Shown here piece by piece: positions 1-7,942 of a stretch of 12,999 nt of DNA. The notes under the pieces were generated by a model. The model made no database searches. It was not told the DNA's origin and saw nothing but the letters and a program-made list of their open reading frames with translations. Source of the stretch: Bacteroidota bacterium. Lineage in GTDB: Bacteria > Bacteroidota > Bacteroidia > Bacteroidales > VadinHA17. Every line of letters starts with the position of its first letter. The first letter of the stretch is position 1. The position numbers and the translations under genes were made by a program. Location: assembly GCA_015222065.1 (NCBI GenBank), contig JADFUQ010000148.1:1-12999 (forward strand), given 5' to 3'.

Positions 1-11
1 AAATTCGTTAT

Positions 12-27
12 TCGTTAATCGATATTC
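12..27 (+). repeat. Dispersed 16-mer, copy 1
   Basis: TCGTTAATCGATATTC, repeated exactly at 5832-5847. It lies downstream of trxA in DNA made of ATTCGTTA/ATTCATTA-like words. Confidence 0.55.
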
Positions 28-37
28 ATTATTCATC

Positions 38-66
38 TTAACAACTGTATATTAATGTGTTGTTAA
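38..66. repeat. Hairpin after trxA
   Basis: TTAACAAC (38-45) and GTTGTTAA (59-66) form a perfect 8-bp stem with a 13-nt loop, 18 nt beyond the trxA stop. It has no following T run on the minus strand, so its action as a terminator is uncertain. Confidence 0.45.
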
Positions 67-84
67 ATGCGAAACATTAATTAC

Positions 85-402
85 TTACAACAAAGGTTCA
101 AGCTTTGACATAAAATTACTTTTAGGAACGGCTCCCACCTGTTTATCAACCATTTTCCCGTTTTTAAAAAACATAACAGTAGGAATATTCCTGATCCCAA
201 GTTTTGATGAAATACCCGGATTACTATCTACATCTACTTTTGTCACTAGAATCTTCCCGTCATACTCTTCACTAATCTCCTCAATAATTGGATCTACCAT
301 CCTGCATGGGCCACACCATTCGGCCCAAAAATCAATAATAACAAGTTTATCTGATTTTAATACAACTTCCTCAAAATTTGAATCATTTACTTCAATTGCC
401 AT
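85..402 (-). CDS. trxA: Thioredoxin
   Basis: A 105-residue cytoplasmic thioredoxin, which reduces protein disulfides and is itself reduced by thioredoxin reductase. The sequence shows the full single-domain thioredoxin fold: the active site WCGPC (C30 and C33) follows the beta strand VIIDFWAE, and the cis-proline motif NIPT has P74. Length is standard for the family. I chose the ATG at 402 (MAIEVND) because family members begin about there; an in-frame ATG at 444 would add 14 residues unlike thioredoxin. It lies downstream of dnaE on the same strand with a 123-nt gap, an order I recall from other Bacteroidales. A TAnnTTTG-type box at 504-511 could give it its own promoter. No sign of secretion, so a cytoplasmic general thioredoxin is likely rather than a periplasmic relative. 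Confidence 0.95.
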   Translation of the reverse strand: MAIEVNDSNFEEVVLKSDKLVIIDFWAEWCGPCRMVDPIIEEISEEYDGKILVTKVDVDSNPGISSKLGIRNIPTVMFFKNGKMVDKQVGAVPKSNFMSKLEPLL

Positions 403-503
403 GATAATTGTTTTTTTTATTAATATTTCGTTACTAATTAGCATTTAATGTTTCTTCAGAATAATTCATGGTTCCCCCGGAAAATTTCATTTGAAATTAT
501 AAA

Positions 504-511
504 CAAAAATA
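504..511 (-). promoter_or_regulatory. Candidate -7 box for trxA
   Basis: TATTTTTG on the minus strand, 15 nt beyond the dnaE stop codon and about 100 nt before the trxA ATG. A TTG (minus strand, 527-529) precedes it at 15 nt, shorter than usual. It would allow trxA to be transcribed apart from dnaE. Confidence 0.4.
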
Positions 512-525
512 GGTGCGAATATAAT

Positions 526-3500
526 TCAATTCAGTTTAAACCCAATATTGTTATTTTTTTCCAGGAAATTAATAAAATTGTCTGACAAATAAATTCTCCT
601 TGTTCTGGAGAACATTTCAATATTATATTTCCCTTCGTTATCATAAATGCTGAATTTCACCGTAGTTTTTCCAATGTTTTCCTTAGTAATCCGGTCAAAA
701 TCATCAATAAATTCAGGCGTTATTTCACTTATCGGCATTTCTAATGAAACGGAATTAATAAGTTCTTCCTTTACATCAGGCAAATGATGCATTTTTTTCA
801 CCTTAAATTCCAACTCGTCATTATTGTAATATTTTGGTTGGACTTTCCCTTTTATCAGCAAAAAATATCCTACTTCAAAATATTTTCTGTAATTAATATA
901 ATCGTTGTTAAACATTGCAAGCCGATATGTATCTGTGTAATCCTGGATAACAAGAACTCCATATGGATTCCCTTTCCTTGTTGTTCCCTGCTTTATATCG
1001 GTAACTATTCCTGCCACTGTTAATTCCTTATCTCTCAAAGATTCAGGATCATTAAGTTGTGCCAGTGAAGTATTGCAAAATTTATCTAATTCAAGCTTGA
1101 AGTCATCCAGTGGATGTGCAGAAAGAAATATTCCAATAACTTCCTTTTCTTTATTTAGTTTTTCCAGTTTTGACCAGTCAGCAACCTGCGGTATTTCAGG
1201 CTTTATTATTTCAAATCCCTGAGTATCCCCAAATAATGATATCTGAGAACTGTTTTTTTCATTTTTTATTTTATTTCCATATCTTAAAAGATTTTCAATA
1301 AAAGAAATTCCCTTATTATCCGGACCAAAAAACTGTCCTCTACTAATATCTTTAAAGTGATCAAAGGCTCCTGCCATAGCAAGTGCTTCAAAGTTTTTCT
1401 TATTAACTGCAAACAGGTTTATTCTTTCAACAAAATCATAAATATCTTTGAATAATCCATTTTTCTCTCTTTCTGTTATGATTTGCCGGGCAGCATTTTC
1501 CCCCATTCCCTTTATTGCTCCAAGACCGAAAGGGATATTACCCTCCTTATTCACAGTAAATTTTATACCACTCTCATTCACATTCGGGCCAAGAACCAGG
1601 ATTCCCATACGTTTGGTTTCATCCATGAACAGAGTAATTTTCTTAATATCATTGACATTTCTGCTAAGAACTGCAGCCATATATTCTGCAGGAAAATGAG
1701 TTTTCAGGTAAGCCGTTTGGTATGAAACAAAAGCATAACAAGTAGAGTGTGATTTATTAAATGCATACTGTGCAAAAGCTTCCCAATCCTGCCAAATTTT
1801 TCCAACAATTCTTACGTCATATCCATTGGCCTTGCAACCTTCGAAAAATTTCTCTCTGAGTTCATCCATCACCTTCTTTTTCTTCTTTCCCATAGCTTTC
1901 CTTAAAGAGTCTGCCTGACCACGTGAGAACCCGGCCATAGCCTGAGAAAGTTGCATCACCTGCTCCTGATATACAGTAATACCATATGTATCCTTCAGGT
2001 ATTCTTCCATTACAGGAAGTTCATAACGAATTTTTTCCTGTCCGTGTTTTCTGAAGATGAACCTGGGAATATATTCCATTGGCCCCGGTCGGTACAATGC
2101 ATTCATAGCAATAAGATCTTCAAACCTGTTAGGTTTAAGTTCCTTTAGGTATTTCTTCATTCCGGCTGATTCGAACTGAAATATCCCGGTAGTATCACCA
2201 CGGCTATATAATTCATAAGTTTTTTCATCATCAAGAGGAATATTTTTTATGTCAATATTTATCCCTTTTGATTCTTTTATATTTTTAACAGTATCCCTGA
2301 TAATAGATAAAGTTTTCAACCCCAGGAAGTCCATTTTCAGCATTCCTACATCTTCAACATGACTGCCATCAAATTGTGTAACAAGTAAACTTGAGTCTTT
2401 GCTTGTTGATATTGGAAGATGTTCGATAAGTTTGTTTTTTCCGATTATAATACCACAAGCGTGCAGACCGGTATGGCGAACTGATCCTTCAAGAATTTCG
2501 GCAAATTTAAGAGTTTGTGAAACGAGTTCACTTCCTGATGTTCGTTCAGCTCTAAGTTCCTGAACCTCATTATAAGCTGATTTTAATGTAGTTCCCGGTC
2601 GTTCAGGCACTAATTTAGCCAACCTGTCAGCTTCTGCTAAAGGAAGTTTTTGAATTCTGCCAACATCCCGTATTGCCATTTTCGCAGCCATTGTACCAAA
2701 GGTTATAATATGAGCAACATGTTCTTGCCCATATTTTTCCACAACCCATTTAAGTACCTGTTCACGACCATCTTCGTCAAAATCAATATCAATATCAGGC
2801 ATCGAAACTCTATCAGGATTCAGAAACCTCTCAAAAAGAAGGTTATATTTCAATGGATCAATGTCTGTAATCCCGGTACAGTATGAAACAACCGAACCGG
2901 CTGCTGATCCTCTTCCCGGACCAATTGAAACATCCATTTTCCTTGCTGCATTAAGAAAATCCTGTACGATCAGAAAATATCCCGGATAACCCATTTTCTT
3001 TATTACAGACAACTCAAAATCTATCCTTTCCTTAATATCGGTTGTAATATTGTTATATCTCGTTTTTGCACCTTCGAAGGAAAGATGACGAAGGTAATCA
3101 TCCTCATCCTCAAAGCCTTCAGGAATACTAAAATCAGGCATGACAGGTTTATGATTAAGCTCATAATCATCAATTTTTTCAACAATTTCAACTGTATTCT
3201 CAAGTGCTTCAGGAATATCAGAGAATATCTCACTCATCTCCTGTGGCGTTTTCAGGAATTCCTGCTTTGTATATCTTAACCTGTCAGGGTCATCCAGTTC
3301 TTTACCTGTATTCAGACAAATAAGTCTGTCGTGGGCTTCTGCATCTTCCGCATTGATAAAATGGACATCGTTGGTAGCAATCAGCTTAATGTTAAATTTT
3401 TCTGATAATTCAATTAGTTTTTTATTAACTATAACCTGTCGGGAAAAAGTGTCACTGTCAATCTCAGGATCACCGGTTTCGTGCCTTACAAGTTCAAGGT

Positions 3501-4011
3501 AATAATCATCACCAAAAATATCCACGAATTCTTTTACTACTTCTTCGGCTTTTTCACTTTTTCGGTTTAAAATTACAGAAGGTAATTCTCCCCCAAGACA
3601 GGCAGAGGATGCAATAATACCTTCACTATATTTACGTAGCAGTTCCTTGTCTATCCTGGGTTTATAATAGAACCCTTCAATCCACGCAAGGGAAACCATT
3701 TTAATCAGGTTCTTATACCCTTTCATATTCTTAGCCAGAAGTATGAGATGGAAACCAGCCCGATCCTCTTTTTCATCCTTTTTGAAGCGGCTATTGCTGG
3801 CAACATACACTTCACAACCTAATATTGGTTTAATTCCTTGTTTTTTGGCTTCGTTATGAAATTCCTTGACACCGAACATATTTCCATGGTCAGTAATGGC
3901 TATGGCTTTCATCCCTGTTGCTTTAACCTTCCTGATCAACTCAGGAATACTTGATGCCCCATCAAGAATAGAGTATTGTGTATGTACATGAAGGTGTGCA
4001 AAGTCAGTCAT
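526..4011 (-). CDS. dnaE: DNA polymerase III subunit alpha
   Basis: The 1161-residue catalytic subunit of the replicative DNA polymerase, close in length to E. coli DnaE. An N-terminal PHP domain (about 5-200) has HLHVHTQYS at 6-14, ITDHG at 39-43 and GCEVY at 65-69. The polymerase core has GPGRGSAAG at 364-372, the catalytic aspartates in PDIDIDF (D406, D408) and a third in KMDFLGL (D561). A QISLF peptide at 923-927 fits the internal beta-clamp binding motif, at nearly the same place as in E. coli. An OB-fold region follows at about 994-1055 and a C-terminal tail of about 100 residues ends the protein. Start ATG at 4011 gives the usual MTDFAHLHVH beginning. The frame is uninterrupted. trxA follows on the same strand. 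This is DnaE, not the Gram-positive PolC, as there is no inserted exonuclease domain. Confidence 0.97.
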   Translation of the reverse strand: MTDFAHLHVHTQYSILDGASSIPELIRKVKATGMKAIAITDHGNMFGVKEFHNEAKKQGIKPILGCEVYVASNSRFKKDEKEDRAGFHLILLAKNMKGYKNLIKMVSLAWIEGFYYKPRIDKELLRKYSEGIIASSACLGGELPSVILNRKSEKAEEVVKEFVDIFGDDYYLELVRHETGDPEIDSDTFSRQVIVNKKLIELSEKFNIKLIATNDVHFINAEDAEAHDRLICLNTGKELDDPDRLRYTKQEFLKTPQEMSEIFSDIPEALENTVEIVEKIDDYELNHKPVMPDFSIPEGFEDEDDYLRHLSFEGAKTRYNNITTDIKERIDFELSVIKKMGYPGYFLIVQDFLNAARKMDVSIGPGRGSAAGSVVSYCTGITDIDPLKYNLLFERFLNPDRVSMPDIDIDFDEDGREQVLKWVVEKYGQEHVAHIITFGTMAAKMAIRDVGRIQKLPLAEADRLAKLVPERPGTTLKSAYNEVQELRAERTSGSELVSQTLKFAEILEGSVRHTGLHACGIIIGKNKLIEHLPISTSKDSSLLVTQFDGSHVEDVGMLKMDFLGLKTLSIIRDTVKNIKESKGINIDIKNIPLDDEKTYELYSRGDTTGIFQFESAGMKKYLKELKPNRFEDLIAMNALYRPGPMEYIPRFIFRKHGQEKIRYELPVMEEYLKDTYGITVYQEQVMQLSQAMAGFSRGQADSLRKAMGKKKKKVMDELREKFFEGCKANGYDVRIVGKIWQDWEAFAQYAFNKSHSTCYAFVSYQTAYLKTHFPAEYMAAVLSRNVNDIKKITLFMDETKRMGILVLGPNVNESGIKFTVNKEGNIPFGLGAIKGMGENAARQIITEREKNGLFKDIYDFVERINLFAVNKKNFEALAMAGAFDHFKDISRGQFFGPDNKGISFIENLLRYGNKIKNEKNSSQISLFGDTQGFEIIKPEIPQVADWSKLEKLNKEKEVIGIFLSAHPLDDFKLELDKFCNTSLAQLNDPESLRDKELTVAGIVTDIKQGTTRKGNPYGVLVIQDYTDTYRLAMFNNDYINYRKYFEVGYFLLIKGKVQPKYYNNDELEFKVKKMHHLPDVKEELINSVSLEMPISEITPEFIDDFDRITKENIGKTTVKFSIYDNEGKYNIEMFSRTRRIYLSDNFINFLEKNNNIGFKLN

Positions 4012-4112
4012 AACCGTGTCATATTCAGTATTAATCTGTTTTTAGTTAAAAGAATTGAGAAAGATTTAGGATTGCGGGATAATTCACATAATTATTCCTC
4101 TCTCTAAAAAAA

Positions 4113-4120
4113 CAAAATTA
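4113..4120 (-). promoter_or_regulatory. Candidate -7 box for dnaE
   Basis: TAATTTTG on the minus strand about 100 nt before the dnaE ATG at 4011. It fits TAnnTTTG, but I find no TTG at the right distance upstream; in DNA this AT-rich the box could be chance. Confidence 0.3.
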
Positions 4121-4226
4121 CACAAAACACAATGTTAAAAAATACTTGTTGAAAAGTATTGAATAACTATCATTGCCAATTTTACTTTTTCAATAAATAC
4201 ATTTAACCTGCATTATTCATTCAGAA

Positions 4227-4348
4227 GATAAAAGACAAAAGTAAAAAGTTAAAAGTGAATTATTTGCATAAGAAATTCAGATTACTATTTTATGGAAGAT
4301 TTAATCGTCTATTAAGCATACTATGTTATTAGTACTTTTGTCTTTATC
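4227..4348. repeat. Imperfect inverted repeat with 89-nt loop
   Basis: The left arm GATAAAAGACAAAAGTA (4227-4243) and the right arm TACTTTTGTCTTTATC (4333-4348) are complementary apart from a single-base length difference. The loop contains AATTATTTGCATAAG (4258-4272), a 15-mer also found in the intergenic repeat at 10544-10657. It could be a small dispersed palindromic element; no protein is encoded. Confidence 0.6.
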
Positions 4349-4394
4349 CTTTTTTCTTTCTGATTAATTTGTGAATTAATCAGGTTAATAGTAA

Positions 4395-4423
4395 TTGCAT
4401 AACTAAATAAAAATGTATCTTTG
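4395..4423 (+). promoter_or_regulatory. Bacteroidota-type promoter of rpsP-rimM
   Basis: A -33 TTG (4395-4397) and a -7 box TATCTTTG (4416-4423) with an 18-nt spacer fit the Bacteroidota sigma-ABfr consensus TTG...TAnnTTTG. Transcription should begin at about 4428, leaving a leader of about 45 nt before the rpsP ATG at 4473. Confidence 0.75.
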
Positions 4424-4472
4424 CACCCACTATTTTTTTAGGTAGGTATTTTATTAATTAAAAGCGTAGAGA

Positions 4473-5183
4473 ATGCCAGCAAAAATCAGATTAACACGAC
4501 ATGGACGAAAAAAAAGTCCTTATTACCACATTGTGATATCTGATAGCAGGGCGCCACGGGATGGCAGATATATTGAACGGATCGGTATGTACAATCCGGG
4601 AACAAATCCTGCTACTATTAAATTGGATTTTGATAGAGCATTGGAATGGCTGCAAAAAGGCGCTCAACCTACTGATACCTGTAGAGCTATCTTATCATAT
4701 AAAGGTGTTTTATTTAAAAATCACCTTCTAAACGGAGTTAAAAAAGGAGCTTTTTCTGAAGATGAAGCAGAAGTCAGATATAATACATGGCTTAAGGAAA
4801 AAGAGAATGAGATTCAAGCTAAGAAAAGCAAAGTTGAAAAAGCTCTGGAAGAAGAAGAGAAAAAACGTTTTGAAGCTGAAAAAAAGATCAAAGAAGCTAA
4901 AGCAGCTGAGATAGCAGAAAAAAATGCTGAATTAGCAGAAGAGGAAAAAGCTGAAGCTGCAGATAAAACCCCTGAGGCGGTACCTGAAGAGAAAAAAGAT
5001 CAGGAATCAAGCGAGATAGAGACGCCTGAGAAGCCAAAAGAAGAGAAAAAAAATCAGGAATCAAGCAAGATAGAAACACCTGAAAAACCAAAAGAAGAGA
5101 AAAAAGACCAGGAATCAAGCGAGATAGAGACGCCTGAAAAACCAAAAGAAGAGAAAAAGGAAGAAGAAGGTAAGAAAGAATAA
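4473..5183 (+). CDS. rpsP: 30S ribosomal protein S16 with long repetitive charged tail
   Basis: Ribosomal protein S16 of the small subunit, which helps 30S assembly. Residues 1 to about 80 are the S16 fold, beginning MPAKIRLTRHGRKKSPYYHI and containing the RDGRYIERIGMYNP segment. The family core is about 80-90 residues, so this 236-residue protein carries a tail of about 150 residues. Long tails are usual in Bacteroidota S16. Residues about 105-160 are a Lys/Glu/Ala-rich probable coiled coil or long helix, and the end is a disordered-looking Glu/Lys region holding three 18-residue repeats (see the repeat at 4986-5147). It is the first gene of an rpsP-rimM pair, with rimM starting 29 nt after the stop. 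A strong-looking Bacteroidota promoter lies at 4395-4423. No Shine-Dalgarno is evident. Confidence 0.96.
   Translation: MPAKIRLTRHGRKKSPYYHIVISDSRAPRDGRYIERIGMYNPGTNPATIKLDFDRALEWLQKGAQPTDTCRAILSYKGVLFKNHLLNGVKKGAFSEDEAEVRYNTWLKEKENEIQAKKSKVEKALEEEEKKRFEAEKKIKEAKAAEIAEKNAELAEEEKAEAADKTPEAVPEEKKDQESSEIETPEKPKEEKKNQESSKIETPEKPKEEKKDQESSEIETPEKPKEEKKEEEGKKE
4986..5147 (+). repeat. Three 54-bp tandem repeats inside rpsP
   Basis: Three head-to-tail, in-frame 54-nt units (4986-5039, 5040-5093, 5094-5147) encode EEKKDQESSEIETPEKPK or a close variant, followed by a partial fourth unit (EEKK). By eye, units 1 and 3 differ at 3 nt, units 1 and 2 at 6 nt, and units 2 and 3 at 5 nt, so the expansion is fairly recent. 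All units keep frame and charge. The antisense open frame over this region (4897-5145) is a by-product of the repeat. Confidence 0.95.
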
Positions 5184-5212
5184 TTTGTCTAAGATCATGT
5201 TTTCCCCTGATA

Positions 5213-5737
5213 ATGGATCCTGAAAATGTTTATTGCCTTGGAACTATTAGCAAAACCCGCGGAGCGGATTGTTCATTAGTACTCAAACTTGACAATAAGA
5301 TTTCTGAAAGATTTTATGAAATGGAATCAGTTTTCCTTGAAATAGAAGGACTTCTGGTTCCTTTTTTTATTAATGTTGCAGAACCTCTCGACCAAAAGAA
5401 TATTTTGCTGAATTTCGATTCTGTAAGCACTGAAAATCAATGTAAAGATTTAATTGGATGCAAAGTTTACACTGAACTTCCTGATGTAATTATCCCTGAC
5501 AAAAAAAAATCTCAGTATAATTACCTTAAAGGTTTCACTCTATGGGATCACAAATATGGAAATGTTGGGAAAATAACTGAAATTTTATTCTATCCAAACA
5601 ATCCCGTTTTCCAGGTTAAGCAAGATCAAAAAGAGATTATTGTTCCACTACATGAAGATCTGATTACCGAAATCGATTCACACAAAAAGCTGGTAAAGGT
5701 TAATTTGCCTGAAGGGCTACTTGATTTGTATAATTAA
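5213..5737 (+). CDS. rimM: Ribosome maturation factor RimM
   Basis: A 174-residue RimM, the assembly factor that binds S19 and helps mature the 3' (head) domain of 16S rRNA in the 30S subunit. The N-terminal RimM domain (about 5-85) begins with YCLGTISKTRG, matching the family's LGxIxKTHG-like opening. The C-terminal PRC-barrel (about 95-170) has FTLWDHKYGNVGKI, VPLHEDLI and the terminal VNLPEGLLDLY typical of RimM. Length is normal. It sits 29 nt after rpsP on the same strand, the usual partnership, and is probably cotranscribed. No trmD or rplS follows, unlike the gammaproteobacterial operon; the next gene is on the other strand. The sequence is rather diverged, with Arg instead of the usual His in the N-terminal motif, but the context makes the call firm. 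Confidence 0.92.
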   Translation: MDPENVYCLGTISKTRGADCSLVLKLDNKISERFYEMESVFLEIEGLLVPFFINVAEPLDQKNILLNFDSVSTENQCKDLIGCKVYTELPDVIIPDKKKSQYNYLKGFTLWDHKYGNVGKITEILFYPNNPVFQVKQDQKEIIVPLHEDLITEIDSHKKLVKVNLPEGLLDLYN

Positions 5738-5780
5738 TTAGGATAATTCCCTTAATTCCTAAAAATGAATTTCGAACAAG

Positions 5781-5840
5781 GATTAACGATTTAAGATTTT
5801 TGATGTTACTAAATATCTTTTACTTCTAAAATCGTTAATC
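5781..5840. repeat. Inverted repeat downstream of rimM
   Basis: GATTAACGATTT (5781-5792) and its exact complement AAATCGTTAATC (5829-5840) flank a 36-nt AT-rich loop. It lies between convergent rimM and the dehydratase gene and might act as a weak bidirectional terminator or be a dispersed repeat; there is no clear T run. Confidence 0.55.
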
Positions 5841-5847
5841 GATATTC
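5832..5847 (+). repeat. Dispersed 16-mer, copy 2
   Basis: TCGTTAATCGATATTC, identical to positions 12-27 at the left edge of the window. Both copies are intergenic and near gene 3' ends, which suggests a dispersed non-coding repeat family. Confidence 0.55.
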
Positions 5848-5883
5848 GTATATCCCAACCCTAACACTCTCTATCTTCCTAAT

Positions 5884-5912
5884 CCTTAGCCTCAGCCTTA
5901 GCCTCAGCCTTA
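5884..5912 (-). repeat. Hexamer tandem repeat at the dehydratase stop codon
   Basis: On the plus strand the 12-mer CCTTAGCCTCAG occurs twice (5884-5895, 5896-5907) and begins again at 5908-5912. Read on the gene's strand it is GGC-TGA-GGC-TAA units starting at the gene's own TAA stop (5912-5910), so four more in-frame stop codons follow the real one. Confidence 0.9.
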
Positions 5913-7808
5913 TTTATTGCCTTCGTCCAGTTTTTCAAACTCAGAATTCTCACTAATAAACTCCGGAACAATTATCTTCATTTCCCTGACAATATCAAAT
6001 GTGTCCTTCCCTTCAAATTTTATCAACTTATCTGTTTTTTTCTTTACCGACTTAAAGTCATTCTGCAGTACTTTGGCTATCATTATCTTTGAATTGTGTG
6101 TAGGGATAGTATTTTCTTTGTTGTTCAGTAATTCTTCATACAATTTTTCTCCCGGCCGCAAACCAGTAATATTCAAACGAATGTCCTTCCCGAGCTCCAA
6201 CCCTGATAAACGTATCATCTTCTTTGCAAGATCAATTATCTTCACTGATTTTCCCATATCAAAAATAAATATCTCCCCTCCTTTACCCATTACACTAGCT
6301 TCAAGAACAAGCTGACATGCCTCTGGTATAGTCATAAAATACCTGGTCACCTCCTGGTGCGTTACTGTAACCGGTCCGCCACTTTCGATCTGTTTTTTAA
6401 ATCTGGGAATAACTGAACCATTTGATCCTAATACATTCCCAAACCGGGTTGTGATAAAACTGGTTTTCACATGTTTGCTAAGGCTCTGAATATACATTTC
6501 TGCTATTCTTTTCGAAGCCCCCATTACATTTGTAGGATTAACAGCTTTATCTGTTGATATCATAACAAACTTACTAACATCATAACTTACCGATAAGTCA
6601 GCAAGAATTTTAGTGCCCATAACATTGGTACGAATTGCCTCTTCAGGATTGTTCTCCATCATCGGAACATGCTTATAAGCAGCAGCATGATAAATAATCT
6701 CGGGCTTGAATTTTTCAAAAATCCTTATTAACCGTTCCCTGTTTGCAATATCGCCCAGCACAATTTTAAAATCATAAAACTTGAAGTGTTCCTGAAGTGA
6801 AAGTTCATGTAAATAGAGTGGCGATTCAGCCTGATCGAACAAAATAATTCTTTTTGGATGATACTTTGTTAGTTGTCTTACTATCTCACCTCCAATGGAT
6901 CCTGCAGCTCCAGTCACCAAAACACACCTGCCTGAGGTTTGTTGTCTGATTGTTTTTTCATCCAACTTAATTGATGGACGTTCCAGCAAATCTTCTATCT
7001 TAAATTCCTTTATCTGTTTAAAACTTAACTCGCCATTAATCCATGTGCTTGCTTCAGGTATTGTAAGAACTTTAATATCATATTGTAAGCAGATGTCAAT
7101 AAGAGCTTCCCTTTTTTCAGGATCAATATTTTTTTTGGTAATTATTATCCTTGATATTTCATTCTTTTTAAGTATTTCGGGTAATTCTTTCTCGTGACAT
7201 ATCCTGATCCCTTCAAGTTTGTTTCCCCAATTCGAATTATCAATATAATAAAGCACTTTAAATTTAGTTCTTTCATCCCTGTCAAGAGTTTGTTTTGTAA
7301 TTGCTCCCAAAGGTCCTGCCCCATAAATAATAATATTTGTTCGTTGAGATGAAGGGTTATTGATTTCAAGATATAGCGATTTAATAAAAAGCCGTGAAGT
7401 GGACATTACAAAAACTGTAATCAGAAAATCAATTATTAGAATACCATATGGGATCAGGTTTACCCCCAGGAACAGTTTATTCCATGCTACATTCCCGATA
7501 ACAAGTACAAACGTACCGAATAAAACTACCATAATTGTTCTCTCAGTATCTTTAGCGCTTGTATAACGAATAAGCCCGGCGTAAGACCGGAATAACATAA
7601 AACTGACCATACGAATAAATAATACATATGGAATTACAAATGTTATGGTATCAAGATATTCCTGGGGGATCTCAAAATTAAAGCGCAGAAGGTGAGCCAG
7701 GGAAATGGAAAAAAAACAAATAATTAAGTCAATCAGGAATACAATCCACCGGGGAGTATGTGATTGGTTAAAAAGGCGATTGGATTTATTTAATAATTTG
7801 GTTATCAT
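5910..7808 (-). CDS. Membrane-anchored nucleotide-sugar 4,6-dehydratase (WbpM/PglF/CapD type)
   Basis: A 632-residue inner-membrane enzyme of the polysaccharide-biosynthesis family, expected to act on UDP-GlcNAc-type sugars for surface polysaccharide or glycan synthesis. The N-terminus has about four membrane segments (about 21-42, 55-72, 91-108, 117-137). A first Rossmann-like domain starts at NIIIYGAGPLG (158-168). The catalytic extended-SDR domain has the nucleotide motif TGAAGSIGG (299-307), HAAAYKHVPMM (374-384) and STDKAVNPTNVMGASK (418-433). The usual SDR catalytic Tyr is replaced by Met (M429, with K433), which is the mark of the WbpM/PglF 4,6-dehydratases, so it is not damage. Length is typical. 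ATG at 7808 is the natural start. It stands alone here, divergent from the GIN gene, with no capsule cluster visible beside it, so the exact product sugar cannot be named. Confidence 0.9.
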   Translation of the reverse strand: MITKLLNKSNRLFNQSHTPRWIVFLIDLIICFFSISLAHLLRFNFEIPQEYLDTITFVIPYVLFIRMVSFMLFRSYAGLIRYTSAKDTERTIMVVLFGTFVLVIGNVAWNKLFLGVNLIPYGILIIDFLITVFVMSTSRLFIKSLYLEINNPSSQRTNIIIYGAGPLGAITKQTLDRDERTKFKVLYYIDNSNWGNKLEGIRICHEKELPEILKKNEISRIIITKKNIDPEKREALIDICLQYDIKVLTIPEASTWINGELSFKQIKEFKIEDLLERPSIKLDEKTIRQQTSGRCVLVTGAAGSIGGEIVRQLTKYHPKRIILFDQAESPLYLHELSLQEHFKFYDFKIVLGDIANRERLIRIFEKFKPEIIYHAAAYKHVPMMENNPEEAIRTNVMGTKILADLSVSYDVSKFVMISTDKAVNPTNVMGASKRIAEMYIQSLSKHVKTSFITTRFGNVLGSNGSVIPRFKKQIESGGPVTVTHQEVTRYFMTIPEACQLVLEASVMGKGGEIFIFDMGKSVKIIDLAKKMIRLSGLELGKDIRLNITGLRPGEKLYEELLNNKENTIPTHNSKIMIAKVLQNDFKSVKKKTDKLIKFEGKDTFDIVREMKIIVPEFISENSEFEKLDEGNK

Positions 7809-7871
7809 TAATAAATGTTAAAGAAAAATGATTAATGCTATCCGGAACCTGACTGGATATAAAATAAAGCT

Positions 7872-7879
7872 CAAATTTA
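7872..7879 (-). promoter_or_regulatory. Candidate -7 box for the nucleotide-sugar dehydratase gene
   Basis: TAAATTTG on the minus strand, 63 nt before the ATG at 7808. The -7 element is exact, but no clear TTG stands at the -33 distance, so the call is tentative. Confidence 0.4.
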
Positions 7880-7942
7880 CATAAAAAAAATGCAGCAGGA
7901 GAAAAAATTATCCGTCTTTGTAACGAACTAAAACTTTTTGAC

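Larger units (their letters stand above)
4012..4472. other. Long non-coding stretch between dnaE and rpsP
   Basis: A 461-nt, strongly AT-rich divergent intergenic region. It holds the candidate dnaE box (4113-4120), an imperfect inverted repeat (4227-4243 / 4333-4348) and the rpsP promoter (4395-4423). I see no open frame with gene-like character, no tRNA and no riboswitch that I can recognise. Confidence 0.8.

Noticed and set aside
418..433. Residue numbers in the nucleotide-sugar dehydratase: missing SDR catalytic tyrosine (M429) as a possible inactivating change
   Set aside because: Met at this place is the normal state in WbpM/PglF-type dehydratases, so it does not indicate loss of function.
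403..444. Upstream ATG giving a longer thioredoxin
   Set aside because: The added 14 residues are not part of the thioredoxin fold and the ATG at 402 matches the usual family start.
784..3279. Several plus-strand and one minus-strand open frames within dnaE (for example 784-1023, 1448-1699, 2650-2886, 3085-3279)
   Set aside because: All lie inside the uninterrupted dnaE gene in other frames and show no protein-like composition or recognisable motif.
4897..5145. Open frame of 82 codons antisense to the rpsP tail
   Set aside because: It is the complement of the Lys/Glu-rich repeat, low in complexity, with no start context or homology I can recognise.
4986..5147. Direct repeats that could suggest a CRISPR-like array
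   Set aside because: The units are contiguous, without spacers, in frame within rpsP, and encode a repeated peptide.
7911..7920. CGTCTTTG before the GIN gene as a -7 box
   Set aside because: It lacks the TA of TAnnTTTG and has no TTG at the right distance, so it is too weak to call.
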